Source: Erythrobasidium yunnanense
Lineage: Eukaryota; Basidiomycota; Cystobasidiomycetes; Erythrobasidiales; Erythrobasidiaceae
Direction: 5' to 3'
Length of the DNA: 64,000 bases
Assembly (NCBI GenBank): GCA_001600175.1
Contig: BCJC01000007.1
Coordinates: 496,001 to 560,000, forward strand
Numbering within the stretch: position 1 is the first letter of the stretch; every line of letters starts with the position of its first letter. The notes under the pieces were generated by a model. The model was not told the DNA's origin, made no database searches, and saw only the letters and a list, made by a program, of their open reading frames with translations. Made by a program: the position numbers and the translations under genes. Shown here piece after piece: positions 35,703 to 47,087 of the stretch.

Positions 35703-36347
35703 CACCAACTCATTGGTGCTTACCGCTGCTAAGAGCATTCAACCACCAATCAGTTGGGGACTACTGCTTCCAGAAGCGATAATCACCAATCAGTTGGGAA
35801 GTGCTGCTTCTAAGAGCGCTACGCACCAATTAATTGGTGAGTGTAGCTGCTGAGAGCTTCTACCCACCAACAGATTGAGGGGTGTCGCTGCTAAGGAGCC
35901 CCTATCCTCGATTGGGTCGATGAAACTCGAAAACTACGCTGCAACATCGAGAACGGACAAAACTTCGGGGGAAGGGGTAGGGGAGGGGGGTAGAAGAACT
36001 CTGAAGAGTTGTGTATACCAATAGATTGGTGAGTAACACTGCTAGCAGTACTACATCCCAACAGATTAGGGGAAATGGAGAACCCCTTAGTGCCCTTACC
36101 CCTTTCTCGATCGCGCCTACCCCTTTCTGAGCTTCGAGAAGCTGCACTCACCAATGAGTTGGTGTGTAGTGCTTTTAGTAGCATCACTCACCAACTGATT
36201 GGGGAATATCAGCTATTAGTAGCAGCACTCCCCAATTCGTTGGTGGATGGAAGCTCTGAGCAGCGGTATTACCCAATACATTGGTGAGTAGATGCTTCTA
36301 GAAGCAGTATTTCCCAATTAATTGATGGGTATTGGCCTCTCAAAGGC
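35703..36347. repeat. Array of two interleaved palindromes, 40-41 bp period
   Basis: About 13 degenerate units. Palindrome A (CACCAATNNATTGGTG type) starts at 35703, 35744, 35784, 35824, 35865, about 35905, 36016, 36056, 36149, 36189, 36230, 36271 and 36312. Palindrome B (GCTTCTAGAAGC type) starts about 22 bp after A, at 35725, 35766, 35806, 35846, 35887, about 35998, 36038, 36131, 36171, 36212, 36253, 36294 and 36335. Best copies are A at 35824 (perfect) and B at 36294 (perfect). Sequence between the palindromes is poorly conserved. Two inserts interrupt it, near 35920-35997 and 36073-36130. A-sites carry CCAAT or near-CCAAT on both strands. It fills the region between the divergent receptor and catalase-like genes. 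Confidence 0.85.
35967..35990 (+). other. G-quadruplex-forming motif
   Basis: Four guanine runs of 5, 4, 4 and 6 with loops AA, TA and A, inside the first insert of the repeat array. This meets and exceeds the usual G3+N1-7 rule with very short loops, so a stable parallel quadruplex is expected if the strand is exposed. Confidence 0.75.
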
Positions 36348-36542
36348 TCAAGTCTACCTCAGCGCGGACCTAGACCGTATGATAGGCTGAAGACTGGTAC
36401 CCCGCGGCTCTGAAGGTGGCACCCCAGACAACATGTGACCATGGTCTCCCAGCCTGCTTCGAGTTCGCGTACGCTTGTCTTCTTCTCTTCCTGCTATCCA
36501 GTCCACACGCACCCAGTACCCTGCAATCAACTAACTCTCGCC

Positions 36543-38104
36543 ATGGCTTCAAGCAACTACATCAAATGGTGCGCTGAAGACAGTCTTCTGTCAAAGCCTG
36601 GTCTCCGCAAACATCAGCTGATGCCAACGGGTGCACAGGGACGCTGAGGGTGTCGAGAAGGTCCAACCTGAGGAGGAGAAGCGGATCCAAGACGTATCAG
36701 ATCAGTTCTGTCGCTTCCAGATCAACAACTTCAACGAGCATCACCATTGTCTTCGTGGAACACATCTGAAGACTCAAGGAGTGAGCTTTAACGTGTACTT
36801 ACGCGTGCGGACTAAATATTAATGGCCTGGCCTGCAGTGCGTTGCCGGAAAGTTCATTGTCAAGGACAATCTTCCAGACCACCTTCGCCAGGGAATGTTC
36901 AAGAACCCTGGAACATACGATGTCATCATGAGGTACAGCTCCTTGACGCCCAAGCTGGGTAAGAGTGTTTTGGCCTGGAAGCAGGTGCGGGGAGCTGATT
37001 GAGATATAACAGTTCCTGATAACATCCCAGCCCCACGAGGTATCGGCATGAAGATATTCGGCGTCAAAGGTTGGTCATGGTGAACGTGAGGATTGTATGG
37101 TCGGAAGCTGAAGGCCGTCCTAGGCGAGAAGATCTGGGGAGAAGACAAGGAGACCCAAGACTGGACTTTCAACAACTATCCTCTACTTGAGCTCAGAACT
37201 CCTCAGGTTACCTACGAGATTGCCGACGCTCTCGAGAGAAATTGGAACGACATCCCAAAGTTCGTCGAAGAGCAACAGAAACGTCCAGACGCCGATGTGG
37301 CCTGCCATGGAGGAAGCCTGCCCAATCAGCACAGTGAGCTGACACTGCTTTCCTATGAGTCGAGCATCACGCTGAGAGTGTTTCCTTAGTGGCTGCCATG
37401 CCCGAGTACTCGCAGTCAGCTTATCGCTTCGGAGACTACGTTGCCAAGTTTGGAGTCTTCCCCACCGGTGAACAGCAGAAGAAGTTGGAGAGCTGTGAGT
37501 ATTGCACACATCCTTCCATAAAACGCGCTGATCCGATACTGCTGATGCAGGGCGAGTTGAATCTGGAGATCCAATCAACATCTTGTCTCAGACTCTCCGC
37601 GACTTCCACCAGAAGAACAAGGTCACGTACAATTTCTGTGCACAGCTGCTCCAGAATTTAGACGAGCAGCCAGTCGAAGAGTAAGCGAACCTTGCGGTAG
37701 CTAAAAGAGTGCATATCTGAATTTCCTCCAGTATCGGAGTCATCTGGGACGAGACCAAGTACCCATTCGAAGAAGTCGCTACAATCGAGTTTGAACCGCA
37801 AGACAGCTGGATCCCAGAGTTCAGAACCTGGTGGGACGACCACATCACCGTTAACAGTTGGCACGGACTAGTTGAACACCAGCCATTGGGATCGACCAAC
37901 CGCATGCGCAGAGTCGTGGTGCGTTTCCGTCTTTTCTTCTTGCCGCTGAAGCGCCTTCTCTGACATCGTATGGCGTTGCAGTATGCTGAATCACGCAAGC
38001 TGCGCCTCAAGGTAAACGGCATCAAGAATTACATCGAACCAGGCAATTTGGGAGAGGTTCCTCATGGTCTCGAGACAGCACAGACAGTTGCGGCGGCAGC
38101 TTGA
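36543..38104 (+). CDS. Catalase-like heme protein
   Basis: Catalase-fold protein of the short, single-domain type common in fungi, probably heme-binding peroxidase/catalase. Nine exons: 36543-36568, 36639-36780, 36838-36958, 37013-37069, 37124-37333, 37390-37494, 37551-37680, 37732-37918 and 37982-38104; 310 residues. Landmarks: LRGTHLKTQG (distal His), MRYSS, IPAPRGIGMKIFGVKG, FNNYPLLEL (distal Asn), YSQSAYRFGDY (proximal Tyr candidate) and HQPLGSTNRMRRVVY. No signal peptide or peroxisomal SKL is seen; it ends in alanines. Shorter than classic catalases (about 500 residues), so substrate is uncertain. The CCAAT palindrome array lies directly upstream. Confidence 0.87.
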
Positions 38105-38537
38105 AGACCTGTTGCGCAATGGGACGCTGGAGAGTAGGGAGGGGATTGCCTGCCGCTGGTCGTGTACCTCGAGTCGGGTCACACAGGGCCGCCAGGAGTT
38201 TGTTCGGTCGCATCTGTATCTCTGGGGCTTGATCACACTGTGTATCTTACACCCACATTCAATGTCAGCATACTTCTCAACATTCTCTTCGCAGTCTTAA
38301 ATTAAGGGCGACATCTCCGATAGGACATAGGAATTTTCCATGGGATCCGTCAAATTGAGGTCGCGTGGATTGCGCCCATCAAATGCAACTGTGATCTTTT
38401 TCTAGCCAGACTGCAGAGAAAGCACGACGGTTGTAGGTCTCGGTCTTGAACGGGGAAGAGAGGGTCGAGCCTTGCCAATTCTCCAAGTCGGGTGCTTGCG
38501 ACCGGATCCGACTGAGGTTCTCAAGACTTTCTATCAT
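38105..38537. other. Intergenic stretch: catalase 3' flank and Zn2Cys6 promoter
   Basis: No gene is supported here. The upstream frame leading into the Zn2Cys6 gene has no ATG before 38538. Confidence 0.45.
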
Positions 38538-41500
38538 ATGGATACGAATCAAGCTGGCTGGCCTGGCGAACCACCAGCGAACCTCTTGACGACCTCCACG
38601 CAAGACGTCCTGTTCCTGCATGGGCAGCCTTCGCTTGCTGGCCCTGCGTATAAAGATAAAGGAAAACGGTCTCGTAACGCTCTCAGTTGCGCAGAATGCA
38701 GAAGATTAAAGCTCAAATGCTCGAGGGAACCATGGCCTTGCCAGAGTTGCGTGAAGCGGAAGTGCGCTCAAGTCTGTCCGGATGAGGTGCTCAAGGAGGT
38801 ACGGCCTTCTCGTGCAAAAGAAGTCAACGCTCTACAAGATCGCATACGCGAACTCGAGCACCAACTGGCAGCCGCGACCGGCCAACAGCCTCTCTCGCCC
38901 GTCGAGACGTCTGGACACCTTCCATCTGCAGTCTCTGCCAATTCAAGGGAAGTTGCAGAAGCAGATCATCCTCCTGGTATAGCAGATGTCGCCGAAGTCA
39001 TGGGCACCCTGCTGCTCGGAGAAGATGGAAGCAGTAGATATCTCGGCAAGAGTGCTGCCAATGCATGGTTTCACGACGCAGGAAGCGATGAAGACGAAGG
39101 ATCTGTTGGTTCAGGGGACGATGATGACGATGCACTATCTTCAAGCCTATATGGCACGGCCTTTCCAATGGTCTCACGCGGCTTGGACGTCCAAGACTTC
39201 CAGGCCATGCTGCCTCCTATCAGTGAAGCACGTGCACTATCTGATGCGTACTATACAAACTGCGCCTATGTGAGTCCTCTCTATGCCACTCTCGAAAGCT
39301 AGGCTGACTTCTGAGTATCTCAGATGTATGAACCGCTTCAACGGGCTGTCTTTAATAAACACCTCACAGCAGCATACACATTCGATGATGAAGATCAGTC
39401 CATAACGCTGGAGCAATTGGCATGTATATTTATGATCCTAGCCCTTGGTATCCTGTTCGACCTTGAAGGCGAAACAAGCGACTCGCGCTCCGCAAAGTAC
39501 CACTCTATCGCCCAAGCTAGTCTTACGTCGGCCAAATTCCTCAATATCCCCTCTCTTGCTTCCATACAATGCTTGCATCTAATGGCAACTTGGCAACTCA
39601 CCACGCACAGCCAGACTGGCGCCTTCCGTGCTTGGCCTCTGCTGGGTCTTGCAGGCCGAATGGTCCTGTCTACTGGTCTGCATCGAGGCGAGTAGTGATA
39701 TACTGCTGTTGAAGCACGAGCTAACCTTCCTTTTGCGCAGATGGCAGCATATGGGCAATACAGGAGCCAGATCTCTCCATACGCCGCTCGCTGTTCTGGG
39801 AACTGGTTTGCTACGATAGATTGCAAGGCATGATACTGGGCCGACCGTATATGATCAACTCTAAGCATTTCGACACAATTATGCCGCGGCCTTTGCCAGG
39901 CCAGTCCTATTCGGGCGAGGTAAGTCCACAAGCTGGAATTATACGTTTTTTTAACGAGAGGGTCTTGCCATCAGTCCCTTGAATTCCACCACTACAAATA
40001 CGAGCTTTGCATGATCATCGGCGAGCTGTGTGACGACTGTTTCTCGATAGGCCGCCCACAATACGAGAGTAAGCGGATGAGCTCAAATTGCCGTTTCAGC
40101 GTGTCTGACTCGCAGTTTCTCCTACAAAAGCTATTCTTCGACATGATAGGCGCCTCAGAGCCTTCAAGCAATCATTGCCTGAATGGTTGCAGTTCGATCC
40201 AATGAAGGCAGCTACCGGGAAGCCGCCTCCCGCAGACTCGCGAGAGATGCGTCAAATACTGCAATGTCACACAATAACGGTGAAAGTACATGAAACGATG
40301 CTGTAAGGCCTCTCTTCTGCCGATCATCGTTATGCGCTCACGTTACACACAGATTTTTACACCGCGTGGCTTTCGCTCAAGCCATTGAGCACTACCCTGC
40401 GGAACCTGTATGCCCTACTGAACTGACTGCGGTGGGAAATCGCTGATCTGTCTCCCAACCCAGCTACGTTCACCCTGGGCGCAAAGTGTGGTCTCGCTGA
40501 CACTGGAGGCATCGCGAACGCTGATTGCAATCACTCGATCGGCATATCACCACTACCCTCGCTTGGCCGCTCGTTGGTGGTAAGCAAGAAGCGTCCTCTT
40601 TCAACCTGCAATGCATGCTTACTTCGCGTGTCCCCCTTAGGCATATTCAGGTCCACTGTTTCGGAGCTGGAGTATGCTTTGCTGCAGTATGCATCAAGTC
40701 GCCGTGAGCGCAGATACTACGGACACAGTACGAAGTGCCTCACTGACCTGCATTCCACAGAGCTTCTGCTCTAACTCGACTATCATGGTCGGAGCTGTTT
40801 GACGCGTGTTCTTTGCTGGAGAGCACATCGACCCATGGTGTACATGCACGAGAGCTATACCCTCGTTTGCGCAAGCTGCGCGATCAAGCTCAAAGCAAAC
40901 TTGAATCATTCCAAGCCTCTGGTAGCAATAGAACTAGCTACGAAGCTGCAGGCCGGACTAGTAGAGCGGCCTACGCTGCGAGTATGATAGATCCCGACAG
41001 AATGGAAGGGACTGAAGCACCGCCTGGTGCTGCGACGGGGTCAAGGGAGAGTTCTACTGCTGCGGACGACGGCAAACTGGTAGTGCTTGGCGCGACCACC
41101 CGCAAACTCGACAGTAGACACTTTCCTGGTCGGCCGCCTCCGAAGAACAGTGCCGGGCCGCGAAGAGGAGATAAGGACACATCGTCTGCCAGCTCAGGTG
41201 GTAGTGGATCTACCTACCTTCCGCCCCGGCAGAGTGATATACCTGTACCCTGGCCTCCCCAGCCGAGCTCTGCGCCCTATACTGCTACCGAGTTTAGTGC
41301 TGTTCAGTCACCTCCTACTACTGCATTACCGACAACGGGATACTTCTCATCTATTACTATCCCTGCGAATAACGTCCAGCTGCAATCGTACGAAAATCTA
41401 GATCCAGCACTAGCAGAGGTGCTTGCGCAGATTTCGGGGACGCAAGCTCGTGAAAATAGCGCCATCTTTCCTATACTCGAGAAGAACTATGGCAGCTTGA

Positions 41501-42525
41501 CCAATGCCCTGGCAGGCTATGGACCTGCCACATCGCCCTTCACTCAGTTGGCCGGCGCGACATCGGCTGTCTCGACTCCTGGCCCGCAGCTGCAAATTAA
41601 TGCTCAATCACAAAGCGGTAACATGCAATATGATCTGACTGGCACACAAAAGCCTGACTATGAGCCTTCATATGGGTACAATAACCATGCTGGGCCATCT
41701 AAGAACAGCAGCATGGCGAACGAGGAGGATATCTCGTATGAAAGTGGGGAAGACATGACCTCGTCGCCCGGTAGGCAGTACTTTGACGGTCATCCGGAAG
41801 AAGCTAGTATACAGCCTGTTCTGCAAGATGCTCTTTCGCCTCCGCCGCCTGGCCCTGCAGGCTTGCCTCTGCCTCTGCCTCCTGCAGCTCAGCAATCGCA
41901 GCGACAATTCCAGCAAGCCCAGTATCAGGATCCACGGAGTCGCCAGCCTATGGGGCCGCCCTCATCTCGATATCCCCCATCATACCTACCTCCTAATACA
42001 CATCAGAGTCAGCATCAGTATCAACAACAGCACCAGCAATATGCATCGCAGCAGCATACTGCACCTCGTTACGCAGGCGGTCCTACTGGGGATGCGTTCC
42101 AGGAACACAATTGGATGGGCTATTATCCTTCTGTGATGTCCGGGAGCGCCGGCAGCTCGGCAAACAACACTTCGAGCTACAACAATAATGGTCCATACGG
42201 ACCTCCTGCGTCCTCCGCTGCATATCCAGGACCAGGTAGTGCACGTGCGTATCCCTCTTCTGGTTCTTCGGCGCCCAATCATCCCTACTATTCAACTCCC
42301 AGCGTATCAGCAGCTCAGATACCGCAACAGCAGCACGCTTCAGTGTCGGGTATGACGCCTTTATCCGCCCCTGCAGCAAGTTCTGCAGGATATGGCAATG
42401 CTGGCTCGACTAGCTTGCCCAACAATGTCTATGAACCGTCGGGATATAGAGTATACGATGATCTCCTCACAAGTCTGAGCGGCTTCCCGAATGACCCAGG
42501 AAATCCCAGCCAAGGTCGACGATAG
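38538..42525 (+). CDS. Zn2Cys6 fungal transcription factor with long low-complexity tail
   Basis: Nine exons: 38538-39269, 39324-39687, 39741-39919, 39975-40068, 40116-40302, 40353-40407, 40464-40579, 40641-40703 and 40761-42525; about 1184 residues. The binuclear zinc cluster is CAECRRLKLKCSREPWPCQSC, continuing to QVC, near residue 50; then a short coiled coil (LQDRIRELEHQLAAA) for dimerisation. The fungal-specific middle homology region follows, with AWPLLGLAGRMVLSTGLHRDG, RRSLFWELVCYDRLQ and LGRPYMI. The last 500 residues are rich in Q, P, S, G and Y, like an activation domain. The second intron has a GC donor (GCGAGT, 39688). Targets are not predictable from sequence. Confidence 0.88.
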
Positions 42526-42976
42526 TCCGACAATTGCAGGCGTTTCAGTGCAATCAGACCATTTGTTCAGTCCTCGCACTGTTGCGAACAACCTAGATAC
42601 AGTAGAATCACCTGCAGCTTTCGTGTTTTCCTGCAGATCAGTGTTTGTATGCAGAAATAGATCAACTGTGCAAGTCCGCGTTAGATCAAGGTATTGTATG
42701 TGCCGTAGCTGTCCTAGACTTGAGATACTGTTGTCTTGCTGTGTTTGTGTGACTATGTGACGATATTCTTGGTTGTGGAATGCTGCCTTCAATGTTGTTT
42801 GGCCACCGCTCGCTCGCGAGGCCTCGCAAATTCAACACTTTTGGCTCTCCAACTCGACAGCGATTCCAACAAGCAAGTTACAGCTTGGATTCACGACGAT
42901 TCAAGACGTCTAAAGGCATTTGTAGCGTCTGAAATCGCCAGCAAATTCGAGCGAGCGAGCGACGTCGACGGCGACG
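42526..42976. other. Intergenic stretch
   Basis: 3' flank of the Zn2Cys6 gene and promoter of the acyltransferase gene. Repeats of GCTCGCTCG near 42808 and GAGCGAGCGAC near 42951 are short and unremarkable. No gene seen. Confidence 0.45.
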
Positions 42977-45215
42977 ATGCAGCACCAGCAATATCAGCAA
43001 GGCTACGGCGCTGGGCCCACTGCGCAAGGCGTCAATATGTACCCCGCTGGCTATCAGAATCAGCATAATCCCATCAACCAGCCTCAGCAGATGTATTCGA
43101 GCGGGTACGGAAGTCAGCCCAGTCTGCCTCGATACGCCAGCCAGGGTAGCGTAGCAAGCGGCGCGCCGCAGAACTACCAGCACCAGCATCAACAACAGCA
43201 GCAGCAAGCATACGGGCCCGGCTACGGTGCTCCCTCATCGCCATTGAACCCTTCAGCTCATCGAAACAGCGCGGGCGGACCAAACACTGCTGGCTCTGGG
43301 AATGGGCTCACTCCGCGATACTCGACCTACGGGTACGCCAACGGAGGGCAAGGTGCTCAAGGAGGTGCACACCCTCTATCGAACGCTCTTTACGCCGATT
43401 CTACTTCATCCCCGACCCTCGCGGGCGATGTCGACGAGAAGAAGGGCCTCGCCTCATTCCCTCCATCAAGCAGCTCGTCGAGCGGTGACAGCAGAAGTAA
43501 CAACAGTAGACACAATGTAGGAGGCAAAGGTGCAGCCGGTGGTGCTTACAAGAGGTGGAGCGGCGCCCATATCGCAGATAGCGGTGCAGATCAGCGACAC
43601 GTAAAGTTGGAGAGAATTGGATGGATCGATGGTCTGAGGTTCATCGCTGCGTGTATCGCACTCAATGGCACATTCTTCGCAGCCACTATCACGAACGAAT
43701 CGGTGAGCTTGTGTCGCTGTCATCGTCCGCGAACGGTTCGCTGATGCAATTCCTTAATAACGCAGTCGTACTCTGCCATTCAACGCTCTTCGCCATTGTA
43801 TATTTTCAGGTATGTCTCGCAAGCTTGGTGTTCTCTGCGAACTTGCGTTGATCGAGCCTTCTCCAACAGATCCTTCGGACTCGCCGTCACTCTCTTCCTC
43901 CTGATTCTTGGACGAGCCCTTTCTGCACCTCTCTTCGATATTCCAGCTGGTCGTGCAAGTCCCAGCGATGGCAAAGTGAGTTGATTGTGGTGCGCCTATG
44001 CCTGCGTATGCGCTCGTTCTGACCTGTTACCACTTTTTCAGTTCGGTGCCGCTGCAGGACCAACCATCTCCTTCCCTCGTCTCACTCGAGCAATGCTTAC
44101 ACGGACATTCCGCTTCATCCTGCCCGTCCTCGTCATCACCGCTCTTCTCTGGGCTTTGGGCGCCACGAATTCCACTAAAGACTGCAACCAGGCTGGCATG
44201 CAACAGCCATACTGGAACCTGATTGCAAGATTCTCAGGATTCATGACGATCGTCTTTGACAGCGTAAGCCTCTGTGTCTCGTGTACAAATCGTAAACATT
44301 CTCTGATCGTGATGTCTAGTTCTACGCCTTCGACTACAGGACAGACATTGGAAAGCTCTTTGCTGGAAACCTCTGGACGAACGCTTGGTTCTTCCAATCC
44401 TCCTTCGCGGTCTATATCGTACACATGATGCTTGGCAACTTGTCCTCATCCCGATACTGGATCTACGGCGTCCTGGGCTTCTTCATGTGGTGCACAAACA
44501 ACTTCTTCTGTGTTAGTGATGCTACAGATCCCGTGCTCTCGGAGCTCAGGCTAACGGTCCTGTCTTTCTATAGGTTGCTATCATCGGTCTCGTCTTCTCA
44601 GACATGGCCGCACACGGACAATTCGCTCGTATCCGCAAGTGGCCTCTGCCCAGAATCCTCATCCTCCAGATCCTCCTCCTTGGTCTCGGCTTCGCTCTGC
44701 AGTTCGTCAACCCTGTCCGAAACAACCTCAACTCTGCCTTCCGCACCATCAACGTTCTCAGCCACGACGACCTCACCATCTGCGACCTCATCCTAGCCGT
44801 CTGCTTGTTCCTCGTCTTTGAAACATCAGCTGTCCTCCAGGTCGTGTTCGGCAACATCGTCATGCGCCTGCTCGGAAAGTTGGCTCCTGGTATCTATCTC
44901 CTCGCACCAGCAATCACATACACCGTCGTTCCTTCCCTTGGCGTCTCGCTCAGAAACAGCGGAAGCTCTGGATCTGCCGTCCTCGGCGTTACTTGGGTAG
45001 TCTGCTTCGCCATCTGCGTAGTTGCGGCTATTCCTTTCCACTTCCTCGTAGAGCTACCTTCCAAGCTGGCTGGTGAATACTTTGCAGACTTTGTCGAGAA
45101 GTGGGGAAAATCAAAGGATGATATCGCTGCTCCAGCTGCAAACGGCAGCAAAGTGCAAACGAAGGGTCCCCAGAAATCTGCACCCAAGAAGCTGAGCGGA
45201 CCTGGAGCAAAATAG
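42977..45215 (+). CDS. Acyltransferase-3 family membrane protein
   Basis: Likely transfers an acyl group to a cell-surface or lipid acceptor. Exons 42977-43702, 43766-43809, 43870-43975, 44042-44263, 44320-44511 and 44574-45215; about 643 residues. The first 200 residues are cytosolic, rich in Q, G, Y and S. The domain begins GWIDGLRFIAACIALNGTFF (usual D-x-LR start), with many membrane segments such as LAVTLFLLILGRALSAPLF, FRFILPVLVITALLWALG and PLPRILILQILLLGLGFAL. It ends with a basic tail (KGPQKSAPKKLSGPGAK). Fungal paralogues are mostly uncharacterised, so the substrate is unknown. Confidence 0.82.
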
Positions 45216-45976
45216 AGAGCTCGCAAGCATCCTTCATTTCTATATAGCGATTGCCCTGCTCACACAGACAATCATAGATAATCTTCCTCGTTTTCACGAA
45301 AATATATTTAGTCGTTGCTTGCAGCTTTAGAATACCCTCGGTCAGCCTACGTGGCGTCCGACTCACGCTCGTTCATCATCTCTTCATGGACTCTCCCCAT
45401 TTATTCCCCAGCGAAGGATCGGACTACAACAACAGCATAGGCATCCCTCCCTTCACAAGCAGAAGGCTCTGCTACGTCCTGTCAGATCCCTTCCGCCCGT
45501 TCAACCTTCTTTGTCCTTTCCGTTGTAGTATTCCTTCATCTTTCATTTTCGTACTACATCGCGTCTTAAGTCTGTCTGGTTAGATCGAACCATTGTGCAA
45601 TACATACTATACATGGAACATATGAGATCGTCTCTAAGTCGGACTGAATACCGTTCGATTCGCACTTCGGAGGAATGCGCAAACCCTCTGAAGCTCCTCA
45701 GCTCTTATGCACAGGAAGGCAGCCTGTAATTTCCAGATACTGTAGAACTCTGTTGGTTTTACACGACAACTCATGTCAATTTCGCGACACAATCGACTTC
45801 CAACTCCGACTAAACGATGGCGAGATCTAAACTAAGGGTATTGAAAGACAAGTATGGACAGATAAAGTTTGCAGTTGCACTGCGATTGCTACTTATACTG
45901 AAGTAAACTGAGAACCTGAATGAGCGGAAAAGAGGCTTTCGGGAGAAATAGATAATAGGTGGTCCGGGCTGAGAGG
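45216..45976. other. Convergent intergenic stretch
   Basis: Long space between two convergent 3' ends, AT-richer than the genes. No coding signal or RNA gene is recognised. Confidence 0.45.
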
Positions 45977-46945
45977 CTACGCTTTGACAGCTTTCTCCTT
46001 GACAGCAGCGGTGTCCAGAGTACGAAATAGATCTCGATGAGCTTTCGCAAATGCCTTGGCTTCCGACATGATCTGGTTAGGCAAGATATCAGCACGATTA
46101 GCTGCCAGCGGCATCGTCAAGATACGCGTCTACGGACTTTCTGATCACGATCGTTCTGCTTCTGTACTCTTATAGCTTCGCGGCCACCTCGACTGTTAGT
46201 CTTGTCTGCCAGTGTTCGCCGATTTCGAAGATCTGAAGGGACGGGTAAGCAGGGACGGGCTGTCAGTTCTGAGTCTCGCTGAATCTGGCTAACGTTATAC
46301 GCACAGATACTTGGATCGAGCTGAGCTGACTTTTCGCCCTCCTCTACATAGTCTGAGAAAGCCTTTGTCAGGCGAGAAAGGTCGGATAGATGCTTCTGCG
46401 GCCGGACCCTTAATGAGTTTCGGGAAGGTTTGGAGATAATTATGAACCGCACCTCGAGCGTTTGTATCTGGAACTGGCTTTGCTGCTGCTGCAGTGTCCC
46501 AACCTGCTCGATTACGCTTCTGAGGTTCTCGATGCGTTCATCACTGATATTGATAGGATCAGCAATGTACTGACACTCATGAAGTCGCTACTAACACGTC
46601 TCTATCGGCGCCTTCCTGAAGCTCTTCGGCCCTGGTTTCCGCGTCATCGAAGATATCGTTGGCCTTAGCCTTCACTCGCTCCATAGTCTTCTTAGCATTT
46701 AATTGGGCTCTCTCTGTGAGTGTATACCATAGGAACGGTCAGTACTACAGGAAATTAGTTCAGCATAAGCCGGATGACGGACTCAGGATATCGTCGATGA
46801 GGAGAGCATCATTGTTTCCAGAGGGTACATCGTTGTCGTCGTTGTCATCCAGGTCAAAGTCCATGTCTTCGTCTGCATTGTTGTCGTTGGCGCGTTCTCG
46901 GTCTTTGTCGCTGTTTGACTTGTTTCTTCTACCTTCTCCCGCCAT
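45977..46945 (-). CDS. Unknown charged coiled-coil protein
   Basis: 217 residues from exons 46783-46945, 46596-46713, 46453-46543, 46305-46395, 46138-46232 and 45977-46072. The N-terminus is acidic (EDMDFDLDDNDDND); the rest is helical: KRAQLNAKKTMERVKAKAND, ERIENLRSVIEQVGTLQQQQ and LSRLTKAFSDYVEEGEKSAQL. Two of five introns have GTCCGT donors. The pattern of an acidic head plus coiled coils suggests a subunit of a nuclear or vesicle complex, but no family is recognised. It diverges from the AP-endonuclease gene with 142 bp between starts. Confidence 0.6.
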
Positions 46946-47087
46946 TATTCAGTCACTACCACTGCGTAGTATTGCTGCTCGTCGTTTTCTGCTGTTTCGG
47001 CGCTCGTTCCCGCTGCTGGCTGCTTATCAACTTCCTCTGAATAAACGCGTCGACGTCGAGGCTGCTCTTGCTTGCTGCTGGATCCAA

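Noticed and set aside
35703-36347. Regular spacing suggested a CRISPR array
   Set aside because: There is no near-identical direct repeat with unique spacers; both elements are degenerate palindromes, there are no cas genes, and the genome is eukaryotic.
39395-39931. Minus-strand frame of 178 codons
   Set aside because: Antisense to the fungal transcription-factor domain exons; no domain of its own.
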